From contig BFEA01000153.1 in the NCBI GenBank assembly GCA_003427395.1, positions 717,816-755,006 of the forward strand: a stretch of DNA of 37,191 nucleotides, in the 5' to 3' direction. A program made the position numbers and the translations under genes. The notes under the pieces are model-generated. The model was not told the origin of the DNA, ran no database searches, and saw nothing but the letters and a program-made list of their open reading frames with translations. This DNA comes from Chara braunii (lineage: Eukaryota; Streptophyta; Charophyceae; Charales; Characeae). This document shows positions 1-10,878 of this stretch, one piece after another (the first letter of the stretch is position 1; the number at the start of each line of letters is the position of its first letter).

Positions 1-49
<49 letters not shown>
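1..49. repeat. (CT)n microsatellite
   Basis: An uninterrupted CT dinucleotide run that begins at the window edge, so its full length is unknown. It ends in unique sequence at base 50. Its complement type, (GA)n, recurs at 5489-5563. Confidence 0.98.
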
Positions 50-51
<2 letters not shown>

Positions 52-850
52 GACCCGGAATCAGATCTCGCATCAAGATTCCCTAAGAGTGCTAATAACA
101 ATCCACACAAACAACGAATGACTCTTTCACACTTCTTCAAGCTGCTCGATCGCCAAACAGATCAGGAACCAGCATCAAGGCCCCCTAACAGTGCTATTGG
201 GAATCGGCATCGAGAGCGAACGATTGTTTACCACTTCCTTAAGGTGCTCTGTCGAACACCACTAACTCCCGAATCATTCGGTGACACTATTCAACTACTA
301 TTTGTCAACCGGAGAAGGAGGTCCTTTCAGGAAGATAAATGGTGGACACAATTGTTGCAGGGGTACTGACGGGTTGCGGGTTCAACTTGCCAAATGTCGT
401 GCACCTGGCTGGGTGTTCCGCCCGACCACAATTGACAGGTTCAATCCATCAACTTGCAAGGTGCCGGGCGCCGGACCCCTGACCTATTATGGAAAACAGG
501 CACCACATACCCAACACGATGCCCTTTTGAATCGTGTACTGTCTGTCACAGCAACACTAAGCCAGGACAACATTGTCAAGGTGTCATACAAAGAGCCCCT
601 GCCCTTTTTTACACTTTGTTAATTCGCATTTAATAACGACTATTCATGTATAAAGGGTTCAAAACGCCCCGCCGCAACATTTGCCATGTCAACACCTCAT
701 ATACTGATCATTTAAAGTGTCGCATGATGCCGTATTTATCCATGTACTGAGTGTTTATTCGCAGTCGAAATAGTTCGCTTTTTGACAAAAAGTTCATTTT
801 TTACGAAATGTGTATTTAGATAGACATATAGGTAAATAGATACTTAAAAA
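50..850. other. No gene seen; weak internal repeats
   Basis: Only short reading frames occur, none with a recognisable domain. Two weak internal repeats are visible: an ATCAAG..CCCTAA.AGTGCTA motif at about 84-115 and again at 175-205, and TCAACTTGC..G.TG.C at about 381-400 and again at 450-470. I see no promoter or RNA gene. Confidence 0.6.
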
Positions 851-854
851 AAAA

Positions 855-1565
855 ACAAGCATGTCCTACAAGGATACAATCAAGACACCTTGCTCATCAT
901 AATTGTCGTTTGTAAACAAGTATGGATCTCGGCACACTTTCGCATATCGGGCGAGTGGATGGGCGTGCCTATCACTACATTAAGTCTCTTGAAGAAGTCC
1001 GGTTCTCATAAAAAATAAAAACAGTTGTCTCGTGCGAGAGGTCGGGCAAGCCTGCACAACGTAGTAATTATCTGAAGAAATATATTATCCAACATTGATT
1101 CGATCATGAGTCATGACACCATGCTCATCAAATTTATAAAAGTATAACAAGTATGGATCTCAGCACGTTTTCGCATGTCAGCCGAGTGCGTGGGCATGCC
1201 TGTCACTATATGAAGTCTTCTAAAGAAGATGGAATCTCACCAAACATCCATACAATCATTTCCGGCGAGAGAATGAACATGCCTACGTTTCTTAGCAATA
1301 ACCGAAGCGAACTTGTCCAACAAGAATACAATCAAGGCGCCTTGCTCATCACAATTATGAACAAGTATGGATCTCACCACACTTCCGCATATCGAGGACA
1401 CTTGGCTTATTAAAATTATAAACAAGTATGGATTTCAGCACACTTCCGCATATCGGGGGCACCTTTCTTATCACAATTATAAAAAAGTATGAATCTCAGC
1501 ACACTTCCACATATAGGGCGAGTGGATGGGCGAGTGGATGGGCGAGTGGATGGGCATGCCTACGT
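855..1565. repeat. Degenerate tandem repeat family
   Basis: At least four diverged copies share the order: CTTGCTCATCA..ATTATAA, ACAAGTATGGATCTC, AGCACACTTCCGCATAT, GGGCGAGTGGATGGGC, then a TGCCT segment. Copies start near 885, 1120, 1345 and 1405-1470. The first two are long (about 240 bp apart) and also share GTCTTCT.AAGAAG; the last ones are shortened. Nothing suggests that the unit is translated, since frames are short and differ between copies. Confidence 0.75.
1516..1556. repeat. Short 12-bp tandem repeat
   Basis: GGGCGAGTGGAT is repeated three times head to tail inside the last copy of the larger repeat, ending in GGGCATGCC. It looks like local slippage amplification of a motif present once in the other copies. 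Confidence 0.85.
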
Positions 1566-1678
1566 TGCTTAGGTTGCAGCCGAAAACGAATTTGTTAGAA
1601 AGAGGACACAATATAATGTCATATTTTAACGAATAACATGTTACTATTAAGAATGTTGAGGATGATAGAGGGGCTCAT

Positions 1679-2435
1679 GTGGGAGGATGGTGGAAAAAAA
1701 CGATTCGATGGAATCCATTTTTATCTGAACTTCAACCAATATCGAAACCAACCCAATCCATCATAAACATCGCCAATAGCGGGATGATCCAGATACTGCA
1801 GATGAAACATGTGGTCAACCAGCTACCGCTACTCACTGAGACATTTCATTTCAATAAATGGGCGGATCTCATCTGGACCTACGAGAAAAAGAGAAGCGAA
1901 TTTGATAAAGTCCTCAGGTCGTACGTTGGGAAGGCGGATAATAGGAAAAAATCTGTAGACATTGAGCTGACTGGCTATCTGATGAGGATAGCTGAGATCC
2001 AATCAGTCTTCAAGGATATCAGGAAGGAACCCCCTCCCCTACTCTCCCAAATGACTCTCCTCCTACCAGTCTCATCGACAACTTTGATGACCAGGATGAG
2101 AAACTCGAACTTGAGATCCTGATCAATGCCCCGATCTCGCTGAAAAAAGGAATAGATCCTCTGCTGGAACCAGCACCGACAGAAACTTCATCCCGATTGC
2201 ATCTCCCCACTGGGTTGAGCAGATTGCTAGGGCTACTGATTCATGAGTCTGGGCATTGGATTCTTTAAACCATTTAGCCCTCATTAGTCTTATCGGATAC
2301 AAATTTCTGGGTGACCCCTCGGATGGCAAAATCAAGGAATGCAGAGAGGATGCATTTAAGGGTATCCTACACCGTCCGGGGGTAGGGAAGTCTGCCTTCA
2401 ATGAGGAGGATGCTCCTCTCTCCCTTATGAAATAG
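1679..2435 (+). pseudogene. Decayed coding remnant, N-terminal and middle part, family unknown
   Basis: A reading frame from the ATG at 1687 (GTG-preceded context) gives about 115 residues of ordinary, non-repetitive protein (motifs WADLIWTYEKKRSEF and LTGYLMRIAEIQSVFKDI). Protein-like sequence then shifts frame near 2040 into an acidic stretch (IDNFDDQDEKLELEILINAP) and shifts again near 2185 (PHWVEQIARATD, stop, LNHLALISLIGYKFLGDP). At least two frameshifts and two in-frame stops are needed to join the pieces, so this is a pseudogene or contains unrecognised introns. I do not recognise the family. It leads directly into the cysteine-rich remnant at 2472 on the same strand and is probably the same former gene. 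Confidence 0.45.
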
Positions 2436-2444
2436 TTTGACCCC

Positions 2445-3010
2445 ACCAGATGATCTCTCCCTGCCCCTAGCGTGTTCGAGAAGGGACTCCCCACTGAGAT
2501 CACATGTGAGCACTGTATTCTTAGGAAGATTTGGAATGCAGACCGCCCTTACCTCAAGTGTGGATGTGGGCAGGAAGGCAATAAGTCCGACAACAAGGTA
2601 TGTGACATCGGACCATTATGGGTCGACCATGCCATCTGGTTCGTGCTCACGCACCCGAAAATGGTTAGGCCTGATGGTCACTCTAACAAGGTAAGCATTG
2701 GGGGCCTCTTACACCTCCTTAGGGGAAAATGGAAACCACTCAGCAAGGTGTGCCTCACCTTTGTAGTAATGAGGGACATTATGATGGTCGTTGTGCTTGC
2801 GGTTGAAAAAAAATACACCATCACTGCAGGACCCGTGTTCGGAAGGCTCCGGTTTGCAAAAAAACCCTTAGCACTTTGCATGGGCAGTACGCTGCTTCCC
2901 TCCCCTGCAACATTGTCGGTCGGACCAAGCCTTACGCCGCCCTTTACTTCCTTCAAAAAGATTACGCAGAAGGTCGGATTTCGCGCGGGGTCTTTCCCGG
3001 TGTGTTTTGT
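2445..3010 (+). pseudogene. Decayed coding remnant with two Cys-rich clusters
   Basis: From about 2470 the frame reads EKGLPTEITCEHCILRKIW, then a C-G-C-G pair about 20 residues on, then WVDHAIWFVLTHPKMVRPDG. The CxxC followed by CxC spacing suggests a small zinc-binding module. Near 2747 the protein-like signal moves to the next frame: VPHLCSNEGHYDGRCACG, an in-frame TGA, then a His/Cys-rich segment (HHHCR..C) and ALYFLQKDYAEGRISRGV before a stop near 3040. The second cluster also looks zinc-binding. The frame change and stop mark it as broken. The family is unknown; zinc binding is inferred only from Cys/His spacing. Confidence 0.45.
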
Positions 3011-3159
3011 CTTGCAACCCGAGCCCACGGCGACAACTGACGAATGGCGGTTGGACGATATGGGAAAACCTGGCCCAGACTACACTGTGGTGGAATGTGG
3101 ACCGACGGAGGTGGGTTTTTCCTGGAATCGACGGTTGTCGGATGAATTATTAATTTAAT

Positions 3160-4635
3160 TGAAAACAAGGAATCTTAATGCGAGACAACATCGTGCCGAT
3201 TAGGTGGCTGAAATCGCCGCGGTTGTTGGAATATGGCTACTGGAGGGCGGCATCTTATGGGCTCGCACCGAGCGTTCCATCCATATGGGTGGAATAGGAG
3301 ACGAGACCGACGGTGGGAACCGGGTAAAAGGAAAGAGGGACTAAAGAAAGGGGGCACATTTTGGGGCGGGGCTGATCCCAAATGGTGGTACCGGGCCATA
3401 GGGAGAAAAATGGAGACCAAAGGAGAGAAAAGGGAAAAAGGGGTCGCTTAGGGCTTACCTAGTAAACTGGGCCTTTGGACCTCGTAACTGTTTGAGGCCC
3501 AAACCAGCCTCGGGACCAGGCCCGGACTTTGGCCTGGTACCGACGCGCTGCAAGGTCCTTGACACCGGCCGACTAAACGGCTGGTGCGGGCGGCAGCAGG
3601 GGCTGTTGGAGCTGGGACCAGAGGTCAATGGCCCACTATATAGGCCCAACTAAGCATGAGGTGAGACACTTCCGGACTGGGGGACTTCTGGGATGCGCAC
3701 AACGAGGGGCGCTGGGCCGGCACACGGGTGGGTGCTGGTCCCTTGACTCGTTGGTCCCAGATCTGGGCGTGGGGGGAACGTACCTGTTGCTGCAAATGCA
3801 CCAGTAAAAAGGTGCAATCTTGCACCGAAAGGGCACGACCGGGAGATCCAACAAACGCACGGGAGCGGCATTTGAGCGGGGGAACTCAGAGACCAATTGG
3901 GGGGGCGAACGAATTGATAAGGAAGTCGATTATGTCAATCCAGGGACGAACTTCGAGTGCCATGGCGAGATCTGACTGGGCATGGCTGATCAGATGATCA
4001 GTCTACGGACCGCAGGTGGAAACGAAGACGAGCTGCGTGGTTGGAGACTGGTTGGCATCCTACTACTGAGTCCCAAACCGCTCACGTAGATTGCACACTG
4101 CAAGCGGATTGCGGACAGGTCCCCGATCGAGGGAATACCACGTCGAAAGGGGACAAGCCAAGGTACGAATCAGAAGAATACCACGTGCACTGACGCTTGG
4201 CCAGTACTGTTACAGGCACCGAAAGCTGCGAAGGGGGGAAACCCCTGAAGTACGTGTACTTACGAGCATCCAGGCTGCGAACCGAAGGAAGTTTGGAGCG
4301 ATCAAAACAATCAGATGAGTGCGTGAACATGCTAGGAGATGGATGAGAACCAATGCACAGATAGGGAGTAAGCCAGGCAGGTAAATTGATGCCATTGGAA
4401 AACCGCTGCCTTCGGATACTGACTTCGGAGCGATCTCGCATGACTAAAGCAGGAATGAGCACTCGAGCGAGAATCTCCACGAGTAGGGAAAGCGGGAAAT
4501 GTCGAAGTTGAGAGAAAGGAGAGGTTGGAACTGGTACGGGCAAGGGAATCCGACTGTTATTCAGAACAAGGCTTTGCAATGGTCCCAATGAATGTCGACA
4601 CAATATGACCAATCAAGCGTGGAGGCGGCGGAGGC
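3160..4635. other. No gene seen; GC-rich, possible LTR or promoter-like segment
   Basis: Short frames only. The segment 3450-3660 is GC-rich with repeated GGCC/GGGCC motifs and contains a TATATA box at 3637-3642 in the context CCACTATATAGGCCC, which would fit a polymerase II promoter or retroelement U3. No transcript start or gene downstream can be tied to it. Confidence 0.5.
3637..3642 (+). promoter_or_regulatory. TATA-box-like element
   Basis: TATATA flanked by GC-rich sequence. It is isolated and the downstream DNA has no coding frame, so its function is a guess; it could be part of an old LTR. Confidence 0.25.
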
Positions 4636-4974
4636 GATGCCCGCCATCCAACTATTGACGCGCACGAACGGATTAACGTGATTCCCATTGTCCCGATCTA
4701 CCATCCTGCCAGATCACAGCTAAGGGAAATGGTTTGATAAATGGCGGGAGTAACTATGACTCTCTCAAGGTAGCCAAATGCCACGTCACCTAATTAGTGA
4801 CGCGCAAGGTCGGATTAACGAGATTCCCTCGTCCCTATCTACCATCCTCCGAAACTACACCCCAGGGCGCACGAACGAGATTCCCTCTGTCCTATCTACC
4901 ATCCTACGAAACCTCAACCAAGGGTACGAACTCGGAAGAATCGACGGGAAAAGAAGGCACTGTCGCACCTGACT

Positions 4975-5460
4975 CTGGTTCGGGTCCTCATGAGCTGTCG
5001 GTGCCATGCATGTGCTCGCACGAGCGCCCCGGGCGACGAGAGCGGGACTGGGAGTTAGGCCGCATAAGCGGGGAAGAAGCTGCGCGCGGGAACGAGTTGT
5101 GCGATAGTAGCGGGAGTGCCAGCGCGGAGCTGCGCGGGCAATACGAGCAGGCACACTAGCTACATCCGCTGCGCGCGGAGCTGCGAGAAAGAGTTGTTGA
5201 AGGAGCAGTGTGGAATGGCGCTGCACGGGAAGGCTACTGCGCGGGGAGCTGCTGCGTTGGGTAGAGTTGCCACGGGACAGAGCATAGCGAAGTAGCGCTT
5301 GCGTAGGAAGCCGCGCAGGAAAAATGTTGTGTGGGGACGAGCTGCGCTTAGTTGGGGAGCTGCGCACGGACGGGAAGAGCTGTGCGGATCGATCCCGGCT
5401 GTCCGCGGATGGAAGATAGTTGCATGTGAGATAGGGGGAGGCACCTATATGCGCCCGAGA
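4975..5460. other. GC-rich non-coding insert with GCTGCGC motifs
   Basis: This stretch repeats GAGCTGCGC-like words at irregular spacing and separates two groups of the surrounding repeat family. Open frames on both strands here are a result of the low stop density of GC-rich DNA. I see no domain. Confidence 0.5.
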
Positions 5461-5487
5461 GAGCACAAGAGCGCTTTCGCGCGCGCT

Positions 5488-5488
<1 letters not shown>

Positions 5489-5563
<75 letters not shown>
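5489..5563. repeat. (GA)n microsatellite
   Basis: About 37 GA units without interruption. Reading frames crossing it encode only Arg-Glu or Leu-Ser alternation and are not genes. Confidence 0.98.
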
Positions 5564-5564
<1 letters not shown>

Positions 5565-6249
5565 CTTGGAACCGTGGAGACAGGCCGATCCTACAAGGCA
5601 ATGTGATGGTCTCGACAGATGCTGACGCAATGTGATTTTTGCCAGTGCTCTGAATGTGAAAGCGAGGAGAAACGGCGAGGCTGATTGCCACGTCACCTAA
5701 TTAGTGACGCGCAAGCTTAGATTAACGAGATTCCCTTTGTCCTGTCTCCCATCCTGCGAAACCACACCATAGGGAATGAGCTTGTAAGAATTGGCGGGTC
5801 AATCAAGCGCGGGTAAACGGCGAGAGTGACCATGACTCTCTCTAATGTATACAAGTGCCACATCACCGAATTAGTGACGTGCGACTCTGGATCAACGAGA
5901 CCCTCACTGCCCTATCTATCAGTCTATGAGACCCTAGCCAAGGGAACAGGCTCGGAAGAATCAGGGGGGAAGAAATGTTGCGATACCGCAGCCACGGGAA
6001 CGGATTGGAAGGAACGGCAGGAGGAGTAGCCACGTCATCCTATTGGTAACGCTCATGGATGGATTAACGAGATTCACACTGTCCCTATCTACTATCCAGC
6101 GATCCTTAGCCAATGGAACTGCACGCACCAGCGGGAAGATACGCGCTTGACCGGATGAACTGGCCAACCGGGCTCGCTGGTGGGAGCGTGGGCGAACCTG
6201 GCCACGCACACTCGTCGGAACAGACCAAACCGGGCCCAGCACAAACTAG

Positions 6250-6415
6250 ACCGGTCCGGAAACGGTTCAGATCGGACCAGACCCGGAACAGACCAGGACC
6301 AGTACAGACCAGACCAGACCCGGGATAGACCGGACTAGTTCAGACCAGAGCTTAACGGTACAGATCAGACTAGAACAGACCAGACCAGACAAGACCAAGG
6401 CCAAGAGCAGGGCCA
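6250..6415. repeat. Degenerate CAGACC-rich tandem repeat
   Basis: ACCAGACC / GAACAGACCAG words recur about every 5-16 bp. It is a simple-sequence-derived tract between the repeat family and the likely LTR end. Confidence 0.7.
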
Positions 6416-6639
6416 GATTGCGCGCCGAGAGAGCCAAGGCGCCATCCTTCCAACGGGCCTCAAGTCGGAGCCCGGACTCATATTAAGAATCGGGCCTCAA
6501 TGGGCTGCGACGCTACTTCGGACTTGGAGAGCTCTAACACGGTCCCCTGGGACCGACGGAAGCGGTACCGACAACAACCTATTGATCGCGGGATCCAGCA
6601 CGTCCAGTCTTAACATGAACTGCACTCCTGGACCGGCGT

Positions 6640-6738
6640 ACGGGAGGTTGCCCTGGGATAGGGCTTAGCGCGTCTACGCTGAACCTTATTGACTGAATAA
6701 AACAATTCTCTCATTCTTTACCATATTTTTGTGAGTAG
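6640..6738 (+). mobile_element. Probable 3' end of a 5' LTR (R-U5)
   Basis: It lies immediately upstream of a primer-binding site and holds an AATAAA polyadenylation signal at 6696-6701 followed by a pyrimidine-rich stretch, which is the usual layout of R-U5. The 5' boundary of the LTR cannot be placed because no second LTR copy is present in the window. Confidence 0.5.
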
Positions 6739-6756
6739 TGGCGCCGTTGCAGGGGA
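6739..6756 (+). mobile_element. Retrotransposon primer-binding site (tRNA-Asp)
   Basis: TGGCGCCGTTGCAGGGGA is complementary to the 3' end of plant nuclear tRNA-Asp (which ends in CGGCAACGGCGCCA) with one mismatch (A for C at position 13). This primer-binding site is typical of Ty3/gypsy elements of the Athila/Tat type. Its place between a polyadenylation signal and a gag-like frame supports the call. Confidence 0.75.
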
Positions 6757-7570
6757 AGGCTGCCTCTCGGGACTTTGGTCCGCCTGTAACCGCAGAGGCG
6801 TGGAAGAGATTGATTTGAGTAAGTATTAAAGGAGGGTATTCTTGGTGTGCGCAGGTGCGGCATGGCAGCGAGCGAGCGAGTGACGGACAACCGATATGTG
6901 ATTGACGTTCTCGGGGACGCATGATTTTGTTAATTCGCGCATCCTCATGATTTCATGCTTTCCTTTCCTTCCCAAATCTTGTGAAAGAGGGAAGTTATTA
7001 TAATCTTTCCCTACCCTTTGGTCAGTTTACCCTGATCTGACTCCAAGAAAGAAAATTGTGAGCAGAGGATAAATCAAAAGGGTTGAAGGGGAGGGGAGAA
7101 GCGCCCTGGATTGCAAGGAGTAGGGCGGGACTAGATAGGCTAGAGGATCATGATCGATAGCTGGGGGGTTTGATACACCGCACGAGTCGGGGTGAGACCA
7201 TGCCTGAGTCGGGCCGAGTAGAGGCATGGATAGGCGTGAGGATGCACGAGCAAGACACCGCCACTTTGTTCGTGTGGGACTTTGGTCCACCCTGCGACAC
7301 ATGAGTTGGTCAGCTCGTGTCCAGGTCGTGGCGGAGATGGCATGCCAGCGACGATGATACGTTGGACTATCCTCCTTATCGACATGAGGGTAGGGAGAGA
7401 TATGTCAGAGGGCAGTTCTTTCCTAGGCCTGTTGACGTCTTGAAGGGTTGTAGGAGCGTTCGATAGGGGCCTCTTGTGTGGGTCTATGACCTCACCAGTC
7501 GAGAGTGGGTTGCACAAGCGTCGGAGAGAATATCGTAACTATTTTTTTCGTTGATTAGTTGGATCGACCG
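6757..7570 (+). other. Retroelement leader, non-coding
   Basis: About 0.8 kb between the primer-binding site and the gag-like frame, with no convincing protein. A long untranslated leader is normal for Ty3/gypsy elements. No packaging signal can be recognised by eye. Confidence 0.45.
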
Positions 7571-7572
7571 AT

Positions 7573-8345
7573 GATCTGGATGGAGCACTGATGAAATCAA
7601 GGAGTACTTATCATATGATGTTAGTTCAACGAAGAAGATACTACATAAAAGAAGAATGACCCTGAGAAAAAATATGAGGATGGACACTTCTGATGAAAGT
7701 CGGAAGACGAAAATAGGAGTAAGACAGAAGAGGAGTGACGTCGAGATTCCCAGGAGAGAATCCTCAAACAAGATATTTAATGATCCATATGGGCAATATC
7801 CATATCCGATGATGTGTACGCCACCATATAGAACCCCTTATCACTCTCCTCCATTATTTGGGGTACCCTTATACTTTACAGGGCATCGAGTAACAAAATT
7901 CCTGAACGACTAGGACGTTTACGCCTTGAGAGCAGGATTGTTTGAGCGGGATGCGATAATTGGACTCATCAATCACACGGACCTCAAACTAGACAAAGAT
8001 GTACGTGCTGCTATGCCTGAGGATTGGAGGTGGGAAACTTTCAAAAAGCGATTGTCCTGGGATTTTGCTTGCGACGATGTCGTGTGCATGGTCGAGGACT
8101 TAAAGGAGATGAAGAAAGTGGACGGAGAGACGTTAATGACGTTTGCGAGACGTTCTGAGATGACATCCGAACCATTGATAAACAATGAGTTTCTTGGCGA
8201 GTTGGAACGATGTGGTATATTTGTAGGGACTCTACCTATCGAGAAAAGAGAGTTTGTTATGGATAATATGCCTACTAAAGGACTGTCGTTCGCTTAGACG
8301 AAGGAGTTGGCTTTGCAGACTGAAGGACGAAACGCCATAACTTAT
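7573..8345 (+). pseudogene. gag: Ty3/gypsy gag-like reading frame, broken
   Basis: One frame stays open from about 7573, with a first Met at 7656, and is interrupted by TAG at 7911-7913 and TAG at 8295-8297; homology-like sequence continues to about 8330. The part around the first stop (FTGHRVTKFLND, stop, DVYALRAGLFERDAI) matches the gypsy gag pattern F-x-G-...-FL-...-A, and the following WRWETFKKRLSWDF and helical, charged stretch fit a gag capsid region. No zinc knuckle, protease, reverse transcriptase or integrase follows, so the element is truncated. In vivo gag would form the virus-like particle. Both stops sit where Trp would be reasonable. Confidence 0.6.
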
Positions 8346-9296
8346 ACAATACACATTTCGTTAAAAGTGAACCTTTTGATTGTTCACTTTTTGTAACAAA
8401 GCCGGAATTCATGCTGGAGCGACATAAGTAAGAGAATTTCATGTTGGCAATATGAACTGAGGAGCGACATAAATAAGAGTAAATCGAAACAATTATTGCT
8501 ACGTGTTGCTAAGTGGGCAGTGATATGGGTCAACCGCCATCGCTTGGAGTACTCGACCCATCAACCTCCAACTTGTTACTGAGCCTATGACATTTACTAA
8601 CTCGACAATTAGAGTCCCCCCCCCACCCAACCCCAACCACCCCAGTACACCAACGGTGACCAACCCCCTTAAAATCACTATGACATCAAATTTCTCCCTT
8701 GTTGGCTATTTTTGAGGTAGCCTTTTGGAGCGGCCGCTCTGCAACTTAGAATAAACTCCAGGTTTGTTCGAGTGCTCCGGGCCCATCCACGTGCAACTTG
8801 TATGCTTCTTAAAATATTTCATAGTCGGACGTTGGTCCTGGGCCTGGAATCGAGGTCGTAGTCCAGGACATCCCAAGTCCTAGACTCTACGTGGAAGGGA
8901 TTACCCCCCACATGGAGCCTACTTGCCCTGCCCACCAAGACACATGGCCTAAAGGCCTGAGGTGTCGCAGGGGCCGCATGACTGTTCGTTCAGCCGTGCA
9001 ATATCGTGAAGGGGTTGACCCTCATGAGACTTCGAGATTGACACTTGAGTGTCATGAGCGGTACGCGTATCCACAAGGGGCTGCTTGATTATGGGCACTA
9101 CACAGTACGCCATCATTGCGACTGCTTGCGTGTACATGCATCGCGAGTCGATATGAGATAGCCATGCGCCCGCGCGGTTTTATACTAAGTCTCGCGAGTG
9201 TCGACAGACCGATTTCCGCGTCGGAAAGTTATGGGATGGCTACTGAAGGGACTAGGAGTGTTTTCGCGTTGTTGTTATATTGTTTTGTGTCGTTTC

Positions 9297-9327
<31 letters not shown>

Positions 9328-9880
9328 ACTTTTATGTTCGTAGTGTGGTGTACGCGTAGTGAGCGGGATACGTCCTAGTCGAGCGACGTCGAATCACACC
9401 TCGGACTTCAACCCCCCCAAGTGCGCCCGTTCGCGTGCGGGTCCGATAGAGGCGTGGAGCCGCGCGTACCCCTTATGCTACAGTGAATGAGAAATGCCCT
9501 CGACTGGTCCACCTCTGCGATTGCAACTGATTAGCTTTTGTACTGTGGACTTGTAGCTCGACGGGCCCTATCTTGTCGTAGGGGCTCGCGAGATAATTGG
9601 TTGGCGCACTCGGTCGGAGCGGCTTGCGGAAGGTCCATATGTATTCGTGACGAGGAGTAAGACCAACTCCTGCGTGACGTGGTTGGGATGGTCCCGCGCC
9701 TATGTGTCCTATGAACGGAGAACTGACGAAATTCAACGCCGTTGAACGCATTTAGCGGGCCTGGGGATCCCTGTTAAATCGCGTTTAATGTGAAAACGAG
9801 GGTGTTCCGTTGAATTTAAAAAAACGGAACCGGCTCGTTGGGCCTCGGACACGTTACCCTACACGCCCAAACACTAAAAA
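8346..9880. other. No gene seen; short simple repeats
   Basis: The region holds two copies of GAGCGACATAA.TAAGAG (about 8419 and 8463), a C-rich tract CCCCCCCCACCCAACCCC at about 8616-8635, and a GT microsatellite at 9297-9324. Frames of up to about 90 codons exist but show no domain. Confidence 0.55.
9297..9324. repeat. (GT)n microsatellite
   Basis: About 14 GT units in a T-rich context. Confidence 0.95.
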
Positions 9881-10878
9881 CAAGAAAAAAAAAAAAAAAT
9901 GACCACTACTAACAGGGTGGGATGGCCAAACATGCCCCTCCCTCACAAAATTCAAACTACAAGAGGGAAAAAAGTAAGGGCCACCCCATACCCCAAGATT
10001 GTGAGCACATGTGTGTGCATGTGGCTGCATTTCCTTTGTTTTTTTTTGTTTTTGCAGCAATCTAGTCGTCCAGTCTCATTTTCGAAGGGTCTCGACGGAT
10101 TAGCAAGGATCCTTCATGGAGCAGAGAATTGGAGATTGTTTTTGTGGCCCCAGAATATATAGTCTGGATTCGAATTCAGGTCTGTGGCAGTCTGTGCAGC
10201 TTAGTTATGGGTCACTAATTCTCTGTTTTTTTTTTTTTTTTGTTTCTCTTCTTTCTTTTGTTTTTTCGTTTTTCTTTTGTTTTCTCTTTTTTCTTCTGTT
10301 TTTTCTCGTTTTTCTTTTTTTAGGAATACGTGCAGTGGCCCTAAGGGCCTCAACTCACCATATGCACAAAAGACAAAACATATGGCGGTGTATTATTCCA
10401 TGTTCTAGCAGAAGATCCATTTATTATTTTTTTTTTTTTTGAAAGCCTAGGGTGGTGTAGAGGCCAACGACTAGACCCGTGGTGATTGCTGGTAGCAACA
10501 GCGAATCGCTGTCCTGTTAGGATACACCACCTACCCTTCCCATCCCCACGTTAATACTCCCAGCACACCCCCTGTCCCTACTATCCTACCTCAGTGTGAC
10601 CAGCACCCAGGACCATCACCCTGGATATGATAGGGGTCGGCCTTACCCCACTAGATAGAAGATTTTCAGCATTTTACTTGCTGTTGTGCAATTATCTCAT
10701 TGGGTGACATCCTCCTTCAATCGCGGAGTGTATGGAGGGTTTCCCCATCACTGTTGTTAAAAGTCTAGTTTATTCCAGAAAATTTGGCGGTTACTTTGTT
10801 CACTGTTTTTGTAACCACCACCATCACATCATTTGTGATCTGATGGTTGGGAAGCAATCTGCGGTGACTTCGGGTGGG
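9881..10878. other. Homopolymer-rich non-coding DNA
   Basis: Contains an A tract at 9886-9899, a T/C-rich stretch 10226-10320 with several T runs, and another T run at 10428-10440. The T run at 10428 is followed by about 300 bp of unique-looking sequence, which could be a retroposon inserted in minus orientation with its poly(A) tail read as T, but I find no tRNA-type A and B boxes to prove it. No coding sequence. Confidence 0.45.

Larger units (their letters stand above)
4640..6120. repeat. Five diverged copies of a 140-180 bp repeat
   Basis: Each copy carries a near-palindrome GTCACCTAATTAGTGAC followed by GATTAACGAGATTCCC, then CTATCTACCATCCT.CGAAAC and CTCGGAAGAAT. Copies lie near 4650, 4780, 5690, 5853 and 6030; the second contains an internal duplication of the middle part. 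Spacings of 139, 163 and 177 bp suggest a tandem array, split between the second and third copies by about 750 bp of GC-rich DNA plus a (GA)n tract. It lies just upstream of a probable retroelement primer-binding site, so it may be LTR-internal repetition. Confidence 0.8.

Noticed and set aside
3637-3642. Functional gene promoter
   Set aside because: Only a TATA-like box is visible and no gene follows, so it is listed as a low-confidence element only.
5445-5691. Reading frames across the GA tract
   Set aside because: Products are alternating Arg-Glu or Leu-Ser runs joined to GC-rich non-coding sequence.
10426-10740. tRNA-derived SINE in minus orientation
   Set aside because: A terminal T-run is present but I could not find convincing polymerase III A and B boxes or flanking target duplications.
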